DNA from: Candidatus Cloacimonadota bacterium
GTDB taxonomy: Bacteria > Cloacimonadota > Cloacimonadia > Cloacimonadales > Cloacimonadaceae
Assembly (NCBI GenBank): GCA_016875595.1
Contig: VGPI01000002.1
Location: forward strand, 1-28,116
DNA: 28,116 nt
Direction of reading: 5' to 3'
Part shown: positions 15,245-22,366 of the stretch, piece after piece
Numbering within the stretch: the first letter of the stretch is position 1
Layout: each line of letters opens with the position of its first letter
Translations under genes and position numbers: made by a program
Notes under the pieces: generated by a model
Seen by the model: the letters and a program-made list of their open reading frames with translations, nothing else
Databases searched by the model: none
Told to the model about the DNA's origin: nothing

Positions 15245-16018
15245 ATGAACAGAGCGAGGAATATAATCGGGGTGTTGGGCTGGGGTCTGTTTGTAGGCAT
15301 TTGGACGGTGACAGTGGCGCAAACGATCACTCCACCATATCTGGAAATGTTCAATGCACCCGCTTTTCCCACTGGATGGACACAGACGATATCCGGACAA
15401 CTCAATTCCAACCGGTGGTCGCTGGAATATACCGACATTGCGGGAGGAACGCCTTATGAAGCTATGGCTACCTGGGCGGGCTGGCTGGAGTCTCAGGGGA
15501 CTTCACGCCTCATATCACCTCCCGTAAATACTACCGGCATAAGCGAATTGACCGTTGCATTCAAGCACCACTGGGACGACTATTCAATAGGTATTTTTGC
15601 CAGTGTGCAGTACAGCCATGACCTGATCTACTGGCAGGAGACCGACTTCTTGATCATGGGCGGTTTGGGCAGTGTATCCGGCGAGGAGTCCATTACCATT
15701 TCTTTTCTTGAAGCCGATGTTACATACATTGCCTGGTCGCTGGAAGGAAATCACTACAATTTCAATGGCTGGTACGTGGATGATGTGGGATTTGATGCCG
15801 AAGTACTGCCGGCTGGACCGAGCATCCGGATCGACGGGAATGGCACTTTATCCTGGCTGGAAGTTCCAGATGCCCTCGCCTATGATATTTATAGTGCGGA
15901 TACTCCCAATGGCATCTTCAATTACAGGGACAGCGTTATCAACTTGAACTGGAGCGATCCGCTGTTTCCTCAGAATCGTCAGTTCTACAGGGTAAGAGCC
16001 GTCTTCATCGATCCCTGA
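15245..16018 (+). CDS. Secreted beta-sandwich protein (choice-of-anchor/MAM-like plus fibronectin-like tail)
   Basis: A 257-residue protein with a signal peptide (GVLGWGLFVGIWTVTVAQT, cleavage near residue 26). The middle resembles the choice-of-anchor/MAM-like jelly roll common in FCB extracellular proteins: EMFNAPAFPTGWTQTISGQ, the LISPPVN strand, AFKHHWDDYS and WYVDDVGFDAEV. Residues ~195-257 look like a fibronectin III-like module (LSWLEVPDALAYDIYSADTP, ending FYRVRAVF). There is no YPNPF-type sorting domain, so it may be released or anchored some other way. ATG 15245 has AGAGGT about five bases ahead. Role unknown. Confidence 0.8.
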   Translation: MNRARNIIGVLGWGLFVGIWTVTVAQTITPPYLEMFNAPAFPTGWTQTISGQLNSNRWSLEYTDIAGGTPYEAMATWAGWLESQGTSRLISPPVNTTGISELTVAFKHHWDDYSIGIFASVQYSHDLIYWQETDFLIMGGLGSVSGEESITISFLEADVTYIAWSLEGNHYNFNGWYVDDVGFDAEVLPAGPSIRIDGNGTLSWLEVPDALAYDIYSADTPNGIFNYRDSVINLNWSDPLFPQNRQFYRVRAVFIDP

Positions 16019-16801
16019 CATCCGGCGGCATCATTCCCATCCTTTAGTTTCATGACCAGTTATCATGCTCAGCCGAAGTAAACGAACGATTTTAGCCAAG
16101 GACATCTGTTCTTCTCAACCCAGACCGTGCCGCAGCCGAAGACAGGATTGGCCGATACCAGTTTTTTATCGTAGTGGCTTTTTTATCCGGTGCTGTGTGA
16201 GCCGGTCTAAAAAGTGATATCAACCGTGATCAGTATGCTCTATTATGTTGCTTCACCTGTTGAGGTACCGGTCCCGTCTGGTTTTTCAGGGTGACAAGGT
16301 TAAATCCATTTTACTACAAATCTGGCGTTTAGGCTCCCAGCCATCTTGTATATTTCCAATAGCTTACTGTATTTCTTTCAATTTGCTTCCCTCAATCAAG
16401 CCATTATCCCCTCTTAATCAAGCGTTAATAATTAACGCTTGATTAAGAGGGGATAATGGCTTGATTAAGGCTAATAAAGAAGGAGTGAATGGGATGACTT
16501 GCTGAGACATTACTTGACAAAAGAAGCTATCATCCCGGTCAATTTCCACCCCTGTATAGACCAGAATGCTCCCATTCACCAAGTTTTAGGGGCTTGATCG
16601 ACGCTGGAAATGGAGACCACTGGTTCGATTAAGGATATTGTCAAAGAGGTCTATTCCGGGGTTAAGCTCCAACAATTCTTCCCATTGGGATTCCAGCCTG
16701 CACAGCTTGGGATCGTAGTGGTGTTGAACAATCCGGAAGCGGTTGATCAGTGGGATTTGAAAGTTGTCCTGATAGCGAGGAGAAATCGAAGAACAATACA
16801 A
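16019..16801. other. Gene-free stretch of about 780 bp
   Basis: I see no supported gene between the secreted protein and the aminotransferase terminator. The stretch contains the perfect palindrome at 16394-16466. Short open frames on both strands around 16586-16850 lack ribosome binding sites and recognisable motifs. Confidence 0.6.
16394..16466. repeat. Perfect 73 nt palindrome (35 bp arms, 3 nt loop)
   Basis: The left arm 16394-16428 starts AATCAAGCC and ends GCGTTAA. The loop is TAA (16429-16431). The right arm 16432-16466 is its exact reverse complement over all 35 bases. The word AATCAAGC occurs twice in the left arm, 22 bases apart. No target duplication is visible at the edges, and no T run follows. 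Confidence 0.95.
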
Positions 16802-16830
16802 AGCCGGATCCCGTCGAGTGAGATCCGGCT
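16802..16830 (-). terminator. Probable terminator of the aminotransferase operon
   Basis: AGCCGGATC and GATCCGGCT form a 9 bp stem with an 11 nt loop, 18 bases beyond the aminotransferase stop. On the minus strand it is followed by TTGTATTGTTCTT, a modest T-rich tail. Confidence 0.65.
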
Positions 16831-16847
16831 GGTACGTCATGTAAGGA

Positions 16848-18056
16848 TCAAATGTGTTTCTTGTAAAATTCGGCGAGGCGTTTGACCCCTTCGCGGTTTT
16901 TTTCGAGGGTTTCGTAGGAGAAATTGATGCGCATGGTGTTTTGACCCTTGCCGTTGCAAAAGAAGGAATCACCGGCGACGTAGGCGACATTTGCTTCTTT
17001 GATGCAATCGAGGAGGAGCTTGGAAGTATCCAGCGATTCCGGTCCTTTGACCATGAGGAAGAGCCCGCCCTCGGGCTTTGTCCAGGTCAGTGAATCGGGC
17101 ATAAATTCCTCCATCGCCTGCAGCATAACGTTGCGTTTTTCCTTGTACATCTCTGCGATCTGTTTGATCTTTGGCGTGAGAAATCCCTTCTCCATATAGC
17201 GGGCTGCGATACGTTGGGTAAAGGGAGGCGTACACAGATCGGTGGCTTGTTTGGCGACAACGATCTTGTCCAGAATATCGGGGTGACCCACTACCCATCC
17301 AATACGGAAGCCGGGACAGAAGATCTTGGAAAAGGTTCCCAAAAGGATGACCTGACCGGTGTTGTCCAGCTCATACATAGTGCGCTGATGCTCGCCTTCG
17401 AAACGCAATTCACGGTAGGGGCTGTCCTCCACGATCAGGACGTCGTATTTGTGAGCCAGGGCAATGATCTCGAGACGGCGTTTTTCGCTCATAGTGATCC
17501 CGGCGGGATTCTGGAAATCGGGGATGATGTAGATGAATTTCGGCTTCTTGCCTTGAGCCTTCAGGCTTTTGAGGTGGTCTTCGATCAGGTTGGGATCTTC
17601 GCCGTCTTCATCCTGGGTAACCCCGATCAAATTGGCGCCATAACTATTGAAGGCACTCAATCCCCCCAGATAGGAGGGAAGACCGACGATGACCGGATCG
17701 CCACGGTTGATGAACATCTTGGCGATCAGGTCGAGCCCTTGTTGGGACGCTGTCGTAATGATCAGGTTTTCCAAGGAGAGTTCCATTCCCATGGATTTGT
17801 AACGTTCCACGAGCATGGTGCGGAGCAGATTGTCACCTTCGGTGGCGCCATATTGCAGAGCATTGGAAGCCTCGGTTTCCATCACTTCCTGAATGATCCC
17901 CTTGAGTTCTTCCACGGGGAATGATTGGGGTGCGGGAAAGCCTCCGGAAAAAGAGATTAACCCGGGTTGTCCCAAAAACTTGAGCAATTCGCGAATAGCG
18001 GAACGCTTCATTCCTCTGATAGTTACGGAGAGAATGTCGTTAAGGTCGCTGATCAT
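16848..18056 (-). CDS. PLP-dependent class I/II aminotransferase (2-aminoadipate/LysN-like group)
   Basis: A 402-residue fold-type I aminotransferase. It has the N-terminal ISFSGGFPAPQSFP near 34-47, the LQYGATEGDNLLR segment near 68-79, PDFQNPAGITMS near 179-190, VEDSPYRELRFE near 209-220 and the PLP lysine in LGTFSKIFCPGFRIGW (Lys244). This set is typical of the MocR-like 2-aminoadipate/aromatic aminotransferase group. The exact substrate cannot be told; branched-chain, aromatic or aminoadipate are all possible. I chose ATG 18056 because GGAGG lies six bases ahead and it overlaps the upstream stop (ATGA). A longer frame to 18113 would run into that gene. Confidence 0.92.
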   Translation of the reverse strand: MISDLNDILSVTIRGMKRSAIRELLKFLGQPGLISFSGGFPAPQSFPVEELKGIIQEVMETEASNALQYGATEGDNLLRTMLVERYKSMGMELSLENLIITTASQQGLDLIAKMFINRGDPVIVGLPSYLGGLSAFNSYGANLIGVTQDEDGEDPNLIEDHLKSLKAQGKKPKFIYIIPDFQNPAGITMSEKRRLEIIALAHKYDVLIVEDSPYRELRFEGEHQRTMYELDNTGQVILLGTFSKIFCPGFRIGWVVGHPDILDKIVVAKQATDLCTPPFTQRIAARYMEKGFLTPKIKQIAEMYKEKRNVMLQAMEEFMPDSLTWTKPEGGLFLMVKGPESLDTSKLLLDCIKEANVAYVAGDSFFCNGKGQNTMRINFSYETLEKNREGVKRLAEFYKKHI

Positions 18057-18358
18057 ACTGAACCTCCAGTTGTATTTTCGTAGATTAAGATCTTTTTGTT
18101 GGTTTTGCGCCATTCACGGTAGGCGTCTTTTATCTCCAGTTCCCAGATAATGCGCTTGTCGTTGTCTTCAAAGGTGACGATATCGAGATAAATGGTGCGG
18201 TGCGCCTTGCCCTGAAAGCTCTTTCGGGGGAATTCGATGACGAGTTCGCCATCGATATTGAGGACCGTCACTTCATTGAGCATTACGCCTTCGGCGATCT
18301 CAATCATGGCACGTGCTTCCACGCTGCCGCTTTGTACGTCTCGAAAGTGAATCTTCAT
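18053..18358 (-). CDS. Small SpoVG-like protein
   Basis: A 101-residue soluble protein starting MKIHFRDVQSGSVEARAMIE. The order of short strands (AMIEIAEGVMLNEVTVLNID, then LVIEFPRKSF and a final helix AYREWRKTNKK) is reminiscent of SpoVG (MKITDVR..., AxxSITLDDxFVVHDIKVI, GLFVxMPSRK). It is too divergent for a firm call. SpoVG proteins bind nucleic acids and act as regulators. Start ATG 18358 has GGAG eight bases ahead. The gene overlaps the aminotransferase by four bases, indicating translational coupling. Confidence 0.65.
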   Translation of the reverse strand: MKIHFRDVQSGSVEARAMIEIAEGVMLNEVTVLNIDGELVIEFPRKSFQGKAHRTIYLDIVTFEDNDKRIIWELEIKDAYREWRKTNKKILIYENTTGGSV

Positions 18359-18498
18359 TCCAATTCTCCAAACAACATGATTTCCTTGCATATCCGGAGC
18401 GGTATGCGGTCAAGGCATTTTTGGCGGGGGCTCATACCTGGCAGTGCTAAATTATTGCTGACCATACCTGAAACAGGACGGCACCGAGCGGTTCCGAT

Positions 18499-19221
18499 CT
18501 AATTCTTATGCCGCTGATGGAGCCATTGCATCAGATGGGATTTGCGTTTGATACTGAGCAGCCAGTACAAACTGAAGGCGATAATGATCACCCCCAGACC
18601 AGCCAGGATAAATACGAGATAAGGAAGGTCTTTACGCATCTCAGCGGACATCGTGACGCTCTTGTTCCAGATATGATCGGTGTCATAACTCCAGGTGATG
18701 GTTTTACCGGCATTGTCCACGTCTTCGGTGGAGGCATTGGCAGTAACGATCCGCCAGGGGACATGGAGTTTGTAAGTCCAGCGGAAGTCCTCCGTGACGT
18801 GCTGGTGAAAGATGGACTCCAGGATATCGTCATCGAGAAATTCGTCCTCCTGGCTGCCCAGTGAGATGCGGCGTTGAAAGCGGATGGTGCGGTCTTTGTC
18901 TATATTGAGCGTGGTCTTGCCCCAGAAATCAATGTTGCTGACCCGGTCGTTGACATTGTTGTAAGCCTCGATGCTGTCGAACTTGAAATAGATGTTGTAG
19001 ATGACGTTGCCTTCAGATTTTCGGACCTCATAATTGATCAGATGGATGCCCGGAAGCTGGGATTTGCGGATAATCTCCTGGGTGTTGGGGTAGCTGGAAC
19101 GGTGGATTATGCGGATCTTTGCCCTGCCTGAACCATCGCGGTTCAGCCATAGTTCCTCATCATACTGGATGCAGCCGACCAGTGCAACGGCTATGAGACA
19201 TAATAGTATGGAGCGCTTCAT
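18499..19221 (-). CDS. Lipoprotein with C-terminal membrane helix
   Basis: A 240-residue protein with a lipoprotein signal (MKRSILLCLIAVALVGC; lipobox LVGC, Cys17) and a C-terminal helix (YLVFILAGLGVIIIAFSLYWLL) followed by a basic tail. The region after the Cys reads YDEELWLNRDGSGRAKIRII, resembling the start of LppM/DUF3153-type domains, a weak match. Residues ~120-200 look like beta strands. ATG 19221 has AAGGA about nine bases ahead; a longer frame to 19245 has no better start. It is divergent from the superoxide reductase gene and 140 bp upstream of the SpoVG-like gene. Function unknown. Confidence 0.75.
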   Translation of the reverse strand: MKRSILLCLIAVALVGCIQYDEELWLNRDGSGRAKIRIIHRSSYPNTQEIIRKSQLPGIHLINYEVRKSEGNVIYNIYFKFDSIEAYNNVNDRVSNIDFWGKTTLNIDKDRTIRFQRRISLGSQEDEFLDDDILESIFHQHVTEDFRWTYKLHVPWRIVTANASTEDVDNAGKTITWSYDTDHIWNKSVTMSAEMRKDLPYLVFILAGLGVIIIAFSLYWLLSIKRKSHLMQWLHQRHKN

Positions 19222-19341
19222 GGCAAATATCCTTTCTGAGATCATACAGATAAGGGCATAAGATTCAGCTTTGCCTTTTCTGGCAAGGAAAATATTATGT
19301 CTGTATGCCGTCAGATTTCAGTTGACAAAAGAAACGCATGA

Positions 19342-19356
19342 GATTCCGACTGAATC
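19342..19356. promoter_or_regulatory. Candidate operator dyad upstream of the superoxide reductase gene
   Basis: GATTC-CGACT-GAATC forms a 5+5 inverted repeat, followed by another GAATC. A TTGACA lies 15 bases upstream (19322-19327), but no good -10 box is found at 17 bp. It sits in the 160 bp divergent gap before the oxygen-defence genes. It is not a recognisable PerR box. Confidence 0.3.
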
Positions 19357-19382
19357 AGAATCTAATCTACTGGAGGTAGAAC

Positions 19383-19760
19383 ATGATAGAACAGCGCCAG
19401 ATATACCACTGCGCCATTTGTGGTAACGTGGTGGAGGTGTTATACGCCAAAGCAGAGGCATTGGTCTGCTGTGGTCAGCCAATGAACCTGCTCGTGGAAA
19501 ACTCGTTCGATGCCGCCCGGGAAAAACACGTACCGGTGATCGAAGACCTCGGAGACAGCATCCGGGTCAAGGTTGGCTCCATCCCTCATCCGATGGAGGA
19601 GAAACACTACATCGTCCTGATCGAGGTTCTGACCGGGAAGCAAGCGTATCGTCACGAGCTCTCTCCCGGAGATGCGCCCGAAGCGGTCTTTCCGGTGAAG
19701 ACAAAAGACCTGCTTTATGCCCGTGAATACTGCAATTTACATGGACTTTGGAAGAACTGA
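19383..19760 (+). CDS. dfx: Superoxide reductase, desulfoferrodoxin type
   Basis: A 125-residue, two-iron superoxide reductase. The N-terminal desulforedoxin center has Cys10, Cys13, Cys29 and Cys30 (YHCAICGN...LVCCGQPM). The catalytic mononuclear iron site has Glu47-Lys48-His49, His69, His75, Cys117 and His120 (EKHVP, PHPMEEKHY, YCNLHGLW). The length matches class I desulfoferrodoxin. It reduces superoxide to peroxide without making oxygen, drawing electrons from rubredoxin; a rubredoxin gene lies 600 bp downstream. GGAGGT precedes ATG 19383 by five bases. It starts a tight operon with rubrerythrin and rubredoxin. Confidence 0.97.
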   Translation: MIEQRQIYHCAICGNVVEVLYAKAEALVCCGQPMNLLVENSFDAAREKHVPVIEDLGDSIRVKVGSIPHPMEEKHYIVLIEVLTGKQAYRHELSPGDAPEAVFPVKTKDLLYAREYCNLHGLWKN

Positions 19761-19774
19761 CAAGGAGGAAATAA

Positions 19775-20365
19775 ATGTCATTCAAAGAAACCCGCACCGC
19801 TGAAAACCTGATGAAATCATTTGCCGGCGAGTCCCAAGCCCGCATGCGCTATACCTATGCGGCAAAAACCGCCAAGAAACAAGGATATGAGCAGATCAGC
19901 AATATCTTTATGGAAACCGCTGAAAACGAAAAGGAACACGCCAAGCTCTTCTTCAAGCACTTGGTCAAGAACGGCATTGAAGGCGAGATAATCAGCATCA
20001 TGGCATCTTATCCGGTTGGCTGGAGCCCTGAAGACACGCTCAAGAACCTCGCATATGCCGCCAATGGCGAAAAAGAGGAATGGACCGAGCTCTATCCGAT
20101 GTTTGCCGAGATCGCGGAGGAGGAGGGCTACAAAGATGTCGCCAGTACTTTCCGTCTGATCGCCAAGGTGGAAAAGGCACACGAGAAGCGTTATCGCAAG
20201 CTAATTGATAATATCAGGAACATGCAGGTGTTCAAAAAAGACGACAAGGTCTTCTGGAAATGTATCAATTGCGGATACATCCACGAATCGGCGGAAGCGC
20301 CAAACCTCTGCCCCTGCTGTCTGCACCCGCAGGCATATTTTGAACTCTTCAAAGAAACCTACTAA
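19775..20365 (+). CDS. rbr: Rubrerythrin
   Basis: A 196-residue peroxidase with an N-terminal diiron four-helix bundle and a C-terminal rubredoxin-like domain. Iron ligands are visible as Glu19 (AGES), Glu52 and His55 (ENEKEH), then the ANGEKEEW glutamates and KVEKAHE in the second half. The C-terminal iron site is WKCINCGY and LCPCC. It reduces hydrogen peroxide to water, the step after superoxide reductase. AAGGAGG precedes ATG 19775 by seven bases, and it starts 14 bases after the dfx stop. Confidence 0.97.
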   Translation: MSFKETRTAENLMKSFAGESQARMRYTYAAKTAKKQGYEQISNIFMETAENEKEHAKLFFKHLVKNGIEGEIISIMASYPVGWSPEDTLKNLAYAANGEKEEWTELYPMFAEIAEEEGYKDVASTFRLIAKVEKAHEKRYRKLIDNIRNMQVFKKDDKVFWKCINCGYIHESAEAPNLCPCCLHPQAYFELFKETY

Positions 20366-20377
20366 ATGGAGGATAAG

Positions 20378-20518
20378 ATGCAAAAATGGCAATGCATGGC
20401 ATGTGGCTGGATCTATGATCCCGCCGAACATGATAATGTCGCCTTCGAGGATCAGCCGGATGACTTTGTCTGCCCGGAATGCGGCGTCGGCAGAGACATG
20501 TTTGAAAAGCTGGACTAA
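20378..20518 (+). CDS. Rubredoxin (46 residues)
   Basis: A very short gene starting 12 bases after rubrerythrin, with GGAGG six bases before the ATG. The product has the Fe(Cys)4 pattern Cys6-x-x-Cys9-Gly and Cys32-Pro-x-Cys35-Gly, with the WIYDP segment and the aromatic residues of a rubredoxin core. At 46 residues it is at the small end; most are 52-54. It should pass electrons to superoxide reductase and rubrerythrin. A strong hairpin terminator follows 14 bases later. Confidence 0.95.
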   Translation: MQKWQCMACGWIYDPAEHDNVAFEDQPDDFVCPECGVGRDMFEKLD

Positions 20519-20532
20519 ATTGACCCCAATTG

Positions 20533-20564
20533 CCGGAACCGGGACGACCGGTTCCGGTTCTTTT
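20533..20564 (+). terminator. Rho-independent terminator after rubredoxin
   Basis: CCGGAACCGG (20533-20542), loop GACGA and CCGGTTCCGG (20548-20557) form a perfect 10 bp stem followed by TTCTTTT. The next gene starts at 20581, so it may attenuate rather than end transcription. Confidence 0.85.
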
Positions 20565-20580
20565 CCCAGGAGAGAATCAG

Positions 20581-21033
20581 ATGACCATCCAAGAATACCA
20601 TGAGATCCTTGATTTTGCCGTCAATCGTGAACGCGCAGCGGTGCAGTTTTACAAAGATCTGCAGAAAGAGGTTAAATTCCTCGATCAGAAGAAGATGCTC
20701 CAGGAACTGGAAGCAATGGAGATGGGGCATATCGTCGTGATCGAGAACATCCGCAAGAGAGGCGTCCGGGAAGAGGACATCCAGAAAGTGCCCAATCTGC
20801 AGATCACCGAATACCTTACCACCGATGCCGATCAATTGGACATGACCTATCAGAATATCCTGATCAAGGCAATGAAACGAGAGGAAGCAGCCGTCAAGCT
20901 CTACTCCGAGATGAGTGTCAAATTTCCCGATCCCGATCTGTCCACCCTGTTCCGTCGTCTGGCTGCCGAAGAAGCTCGGCATAAGCTTATCTTTGAAAAG
21001 AAATACGACGAGTGGCTGAGCAAAGGCAATTGA
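20581..21033 (+). CDS. Ferritin-like diiron protein (rubrerythrin-related)
   Basis: A 150-residue helical protein without the C-terminal rubredoxin domain. The helices carry the ferritin-like pattern: NRERAAVQFYKDL (Glu17), LEAMEMGHIVVIE (ExxH-type), KREEAAVKLY and AAEEARHKLIFE. Such ferritin-family proteins in anaerobes may act as peroxidases or iron handlers; the role here is inferred from its place after the superoxide reductase cluster. AGGAGA lies seven bases before ATG 20581, and a terminator-like hairpin precedes it. The gene is followed six bases later by tsaB. Confidence 0.85.
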   Translation: MTIQEYHEILDFAVNRERAAVQFYKDLQKEVKFLDQKKMLQELEAMEMGHIVVIENIRKRGVREEDIQKVPNLQITEYLTTDADQLDMTYQNILIKAMKREEAAVKLYSEMSVKFPDPDLSTLFRRLAAEEARHKLIFEKKYDEWLSKGN

Positions 21034-21039
21034 CTACCG

Positions 21040-21723
21040 GTGACCTGGCTCGCCATTGACAGTTCCCAAAACTATGGCTCCGTTGCGTTGATGCGTGACG
21101 GAGTCCTTATCTTTGAGTCATTTTTCCAGATCAGCGTGACGCATTCCGAAACGCTGATGCCCCAGATCGACCATGCCCTGCAATTCTGTAAAGTTCCCAA
21201 GCACGAACTCACAGCGATCTTCCTCTGTCATGGACCGGGCTCTTTTACCGGTTTGCGGATCGGGATGGCGACCGCCAAAGGGATCGCTTACGGGCTCAAG
21301 ATTCCGGTTATTTCTTTCAATTCGCTGGAATTGACGGCAGTCAATCTCTATGGCTGCGGCAGATATATCCTGAGTGCCCTGGACGCCAGAATGAAAGAGG
21401 TCTATCTGGCGATGTATGATCAGAACCTTCAGGTCTTGCTCCCTCCCGCCGTTGTCAAACCGGAGGCATTTACCGTTCTGATCACCGGAGAACTTATCCT
21501 CACCGGATCGGCAGCTTTGATCATCTCACCGCTCCTTACTGCCCGGGGCATTGATCACCATATCGCACTACCTCATCAGAGCCGGATGAGCGCTGCCGGA
21601 ATGTTTGCCCTGTATGCCCTTGACCCACAGCCGCTGGAGTTTGACCTGCATATCCTGGCTGAGATGGAACCACTCTACCTGAGAGAATCGACCGCTCAGA
21701 TCAAGAGATTGCAGAACAAATAG
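21040..21723 (+). CDS. tsaB: tRNA threonylcarbamoyladenosine biosynthesis protein TsaB
   Basis: A 227-residue ASKHA-fold protein that partners TsaD in making t6A37 of ANN-decoding tRNAs. It begins WLAIDSSQNYGSVALMRDG and has the family signature HGPGSFTGLRIGMATAKGIAYG near 64-85, then SALDARMKEVYLAMY. Length matches TsaB, shorter than TsaD, and the TsaD metal-binding HxxxH is absent, as expected. The start is GTG at 21040, six bases after the ferritin-like stop. TsaC, TsaD and TsaE are not in the window. Confidence 0.94.
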   Translation: MTWLAIDSSQNYGSVALMRDGVLIFESFFQISVTHSETLMPQIDHALQFCKVPKHELTAIFLCHGPGSFTGLRIGMATAKGIAYGLKIPVISFNSLELTAVNLYGCGRYILSALDARMKEVYLAMYDQNLQVLLPPAVVKPEAFTVLITGELILTGSAALIISPLLTARGIDHHIALPHQSRMSAAGMFALYALDPQPLEFDLHILAEMEPLYLRESTAQIKRLQNK

Positions 21724-21811
21724 TTGATATTTCAGGCAGTTCACCATTCGCACAGCGTTTCCCGGCACCTATCAGTCCTCCACATCTCCTGATCTTTTTA
21801 CCCACTTTTAC

Positions 21812-21857
21812 CTCGAGTTGCCCTCGAGTTGCCTCGAGTACTCGAGGGGATCTCGAG
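21812..21857. repeat. Cluster of five CTCGAG palindromes
   Basis: CTCGAG begins at 21812, 21823, 21833, 21841 and 21852. The spacings of 11, 10, 8 and 11 bases are near one helical turn. The third and fourth form a perfect 16 bp palindrome CCTCGAGTACTCGAGG (21832-21847). The unit CCTCGAGTTGC is tandem at the left. It lies in the 356 bp gap between tsaB and rpmE. Confidence 0.9.
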
Positions 21858-22020
21858 AGAAACATGATATGAACCCGACTGAATCAATCGGCACAGGAAC
21901 TGGCTGGACGCACCCGAAATGGAGATGCAAAGCGAAAAGCAGACATGTCTTGATCCCGAAGTGCGGTGGAATTTATCATCGGGTAATGCAAACGGCACTA
22001 AAAAATGGTTGACAGCCAGA

Positions 22021-22043
22021 GGGCTCATTTTTTCTTGGAGCCC
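22021..22043 (+). promoter_or_regulatory. Hairpin in the rpmE leader
   Basis: GGGCTC and GAGCCC form a 6 bp stem with an 11 nt T-rich loop, 37 bases before the rpmE start and just after a TTGACA at 22009. It could be a leader element controlling L31 synthesis; this is a guess from position. Confidence 0.35.
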
Positions 22044-22079
22044 AATCGCTATTGATTTAATTCAAAGGAGATAGATACA

Positions 22080-22289
22080 ATGAAACAGGGAATCCACCCT
22101 AAATACGACAAGGTAACTGTCCACTGTGCCTGTGGCAATGCCTTTGAGACCAAGTCTACCAAAGTCAAGCTCAATGTTGAAATATGCAACGTCTGCCACC
22201 CGTTTTACACCGGCAAGCAGAAGATCGTGGACACCGCCGGTCGCGTGGACAAATTTAACCGTAAATACAACCTCAAGTCCGATAAATAG
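22080..22289 (+). CDS. rpmE: Ribosomal protein bL31, zinc-binding form
   Basis: A 69-residue ribosomal protein starting MKQGIHPKYDKVTVHCACGN with the zinc ligands Cys16, Cys18, Cys36 and Cys39 (CACG...CNVC) of the C+ type, followed by HPFYTGKQKIVDTAGRVDKF. The zinc-free paralog is not in the window. AAAGGAG lies about nine bases before ATG 22080. It leads an rpmE-yqhQ-prfA order shared with many bacteria. Confidence 0.97.
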   Translation: MKQGIHPKYDKVTVHCACGNAFETKSTKVKLNVEICNVCHPFYTGKQKIVDTAGRVDKFNRKYNLKSDK

Positions 22290-22366
22290 CGACTTCCAAC
22301 CCTTTTCGCCATTTTCCGTTCCATCGATTAACCGGAGAGTGGCGATTTCTTTTATCAGGATATGAA

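Noticed and set aside
16610..16640. GGTTCGATT resembling a tRNA T-loop
   Set aside because: Flanks do not pair as a T-stem and no other tRNA arms are found.
16586..16990. Open frames on both strands behind the aminotransferase
   Set aside because: No start signal or motif; part is antisense to the aminotransferase and its terminator.
21818..22012. 64-codon frame starting in the CTCGAG cluster
   Set aside because: Starts in repeats, no ribosome binding site, no recognisable family.
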